Below are positions 14,225 to 15,036 of a stretch of DNA of 15,036 bases, in pieces (position 1 is the first letter of the stretch; the number at the start of each line of letters is the position of its first letter). The notes beneath the pieces were generated by a model that saw only the letters and a list, made by a program, of their open reading frames with translations, was not told where the DNA came from and searched no databases. Both the position numbers and the translations under genes were made by a program. This DNA is from Desulfobulbaceae bacterium. Lineage in GTDB: Bacteria; Desulfobacterota; Desulfobulbia; Desulfobulbales; SURF-16. The stretch is taken from NCBI GenBank assembly GCA_021160685.1, contig JAGHCC010000009.1, forward strand, positions 1 through 15,036. Direction: 5' to 3'.

Positions 14225-14267
14225 CAGAGTAAATCACCGGTTCATCCGGAGCATTGATTTGTTGTGT
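14218..14267 (-). other. Degenerate attC-like site at the upstream cassette boundary
   Basis: On the - strand ACACAAC (14267-14261), a 5-base spacer, AATGCTCC, a loop, GGTGATTT, a 5-base spacer, then GTTAGGGC (14225-14218). A hairpin AAATCA/TGATTT with CCGG/CCGG is visible. The R'' box departs from RYYYAAC at one position, and no matching cassette start is seen upstream. Weaker than the 13783-13846 site. Confidence 0.4.
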
Positions 14268-14273
14268 CATATA

Positions 14274-14293
14274 GCAAGACCTGACCCCGTTCC
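14274..14293. repeat. REP-like sequence GCAAGACCTGACCCCGTTCC
   Basis: Resembles, from memory, short repeats often found near REP-associated transposases. It lies within a weak GTCA...TGAC inverted repeat (14266-14285), between the DUF6172 gene and the cassette. Only one copy in the window. Confidence 0.35.
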
Positions 14294-14327
14294 TCCTACA
14301 GCTAAAGCCTAGGTTTCCTCACTGCCG

Positions 14328-14627
14328 CTATTCCTGAGGGAGTGGATTTTTAGTGCGGTGCCCTGGCTTGGCGAGAATTTCCACATAAAACGACTTGAGC
14401 TGCTGTTCTTCTGCTTTATCAATGAACTGGTTGAATTCAGACAGGTGAATTTCCTGGGAGTCTTCCGCAGTAGGACCGAATTTGCAGTCAAAATCCCAAA
14501 AATCAACACCTTCCGGTAATTTTTTGTTACGCTCTCTCTTGACGTACTTTTTGATATCGCGTTTGACCGCTTCAAAAAGTCTGTCGACTTTGATTTTCGG
14601 ATGGGTTAATTGAAATGTTTTTTTCAT
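14328..14627 (-). CDS. DUF6172 family protein
   Basis: 99 aa. The opening MKKTFQLTHPKIKVDRLFEA, the core LPEGVDFWDFDCKFG and the ending YVEILAKPGHRTK match the small conserved DUF6172 family as I know it; its function is unknown. It is soluble, and Lys-rich in the N-terminal half (VKRDIKKYVKRERNKK). I chose the ATG at 14627 because AGAAGGA stands five bases before it and it gives the family-typical N-terminus; a longer frame reaches 14672 but lacks support. It is read in the same direction as, and 89 bp after, the DUF1456 gene. Confidence 0.88.
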   Translation of the reverse strand: MKKTFQLTHPKIKVDRLFEAVKRDIKKYVKRERNKKLPEGVDFWDFDCKFGPTAEDSQEIHLSEFNQFIDKAEEQQLKSFYVEILAKPGHRTKNPLPQE

Positions 14628-14716
14628 GTTTATCCTTCTAAATTGTATTGAACAAAGGGCAAAATAGCACATCTGACGCAGATATTGAGCATAAATCCTT
14701 ATTATTTTAAAAGTAC

Positions 14717-15036
14717 CTAACGATTCTCTCGATACTGACGCTGCAGACCTTTGAGGAAATTGCGTAAAATCTGATCTTTACAGGCTCGGTAATGTTTATT
14801 GCTAGGCTTACGGAAAAATGCACTCAATTCATGTTTGCTAATGTGCATATCAACAAGATTGAGAATTTTCAATATATCCTCGGCTTGTAAATTTAAAGCA
14901 ATTTTCAATTTCACCAAAACAATGTTGTTGGTTAGGCGCTTCTCCGGCTTGGCCGGTGGCCCTTCTTTTTTGCCGCGCATATCGTTAATCAGGCCATTGA
15001 GGAATATTGCCAACTGGCTGTCGCTACAGGCCTGAC
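14717..15036 (-). CDS. yehS: DUF1456/YehS-family protein, partial (5' end outside window)
   Basis: The frame is open to the window edge, giving about 106 codons. A TTG at 15013 is internal to the protein. The sequence SFLNGLI-like FLNGLINDMRGKKEG, then RLTNNIVLVKLKIALNLQAEDIL, ILNLVDMHISKHELSAFFR and CKDQILRNFLKGLQ match the second half of E. coli YehS, a DUF1456 protein of about 156 aa made of two similar helical repeats. The first repeat is therefore cut off. Function is unknown. The stop TAG lies in a chance GTTAGGT. Confidence 0.88.
   Translation of the reverse strand, partial: QACSDSQLAIFLNGLINDMRGKKEGPPAKPEKRLTNNIVLVKLKIALNLQAEDILKILNLVDMHISKHELSAFFRKPSNKHYRACKDQILRNFLKGLQRQYRENR

Noticed and set aside
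14309..14575. 88-codon frame overlapping the DUF6172 gene
   Set aside because: Alternative frame of a recognised family gene that has its own good ribosome binding site.
14719..14726. GTTAGGT as a further cassette boundary upstream of the DUF6172 gene
   Set aside because: It overlaps the stop codon of the YehS-family gene, no attC hairpin can be drawn in the preceding coding sequence, and no matching R'' box follows the DUF6172 gene.

Overview
This 15 kb window reads as a chromosomal stretch from a Gram-negative bacterium. I infer a Desulfobacterota-like (deltaproteobacterial) host from the gene repertoire (FtsY with an acidic N-terminus, a TerB/J-domain membrane protein, a DUF1178 protein, a cyclic-2,3-diphosphoglycerate-synthetase-like protein) and from the style of its intergenic repeats. 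This is an inference, not a taxonomic assignment. No rRNA, tRNA, integrase, transposase or CRISPR array is visible.

Left part (1-5237, + strand): the 3' part of ftsY; a membrane-anchored TerB + J-domain protein; a class I/II aminotransferase; a bacterial relative of human GTDC1/QTMAN (queuosine-tRNA mannosyltransferase family); and a DUF1178 zinc-ribbon-type protein that overlaps it by one base. Two related non-autonomous mobile elements (2109-2301 and 3587-3739) lie in this part. Both have GTAA-type terminal inverted repeats and perfect 8-bp target duplications, the hallmark of IS66-type transposition. One supplies the stop codon of the J-domain gene. The other split an aminotransferase-glycosyltransferase operon exactly at the downstream start codon.

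Middle part (5375-11151): an M3-like zinc oligopeptidase (- strand); a cyclic-DPG-synthetase-like P-loop protein (+ strand); then alanine racemase and a second racemase of the alanine/ornithine type (both - strand). The gaps here hold several C/G-rich hairpin repeats (CCCCCTTT...AAAGGGGG type) and other short dispersed repeats.

Right part (11201-15036, all - strand): an AAA/DUF4143-type ATPase with a good promoter enclosed between the arms of a perfect 19-bp inverted repeat; a metallo-beta-lactamase-fold hydrolase with an unorthodox active site and its small upstream neighbour; and a single integron-type gene cassette (about 13839-14224). That cassette encodes a small protein with a C-terminal membrane segment and ends in a convincing attC site. 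It is followed by a DUF6172 gene and a DUF1456/YehS gene that runs off the window edge.

The most novel material is the IS66-type miniature element family with its effects on neighbouring genes, the isolated integron cassette, and the bacterial QTMAN-like gene.
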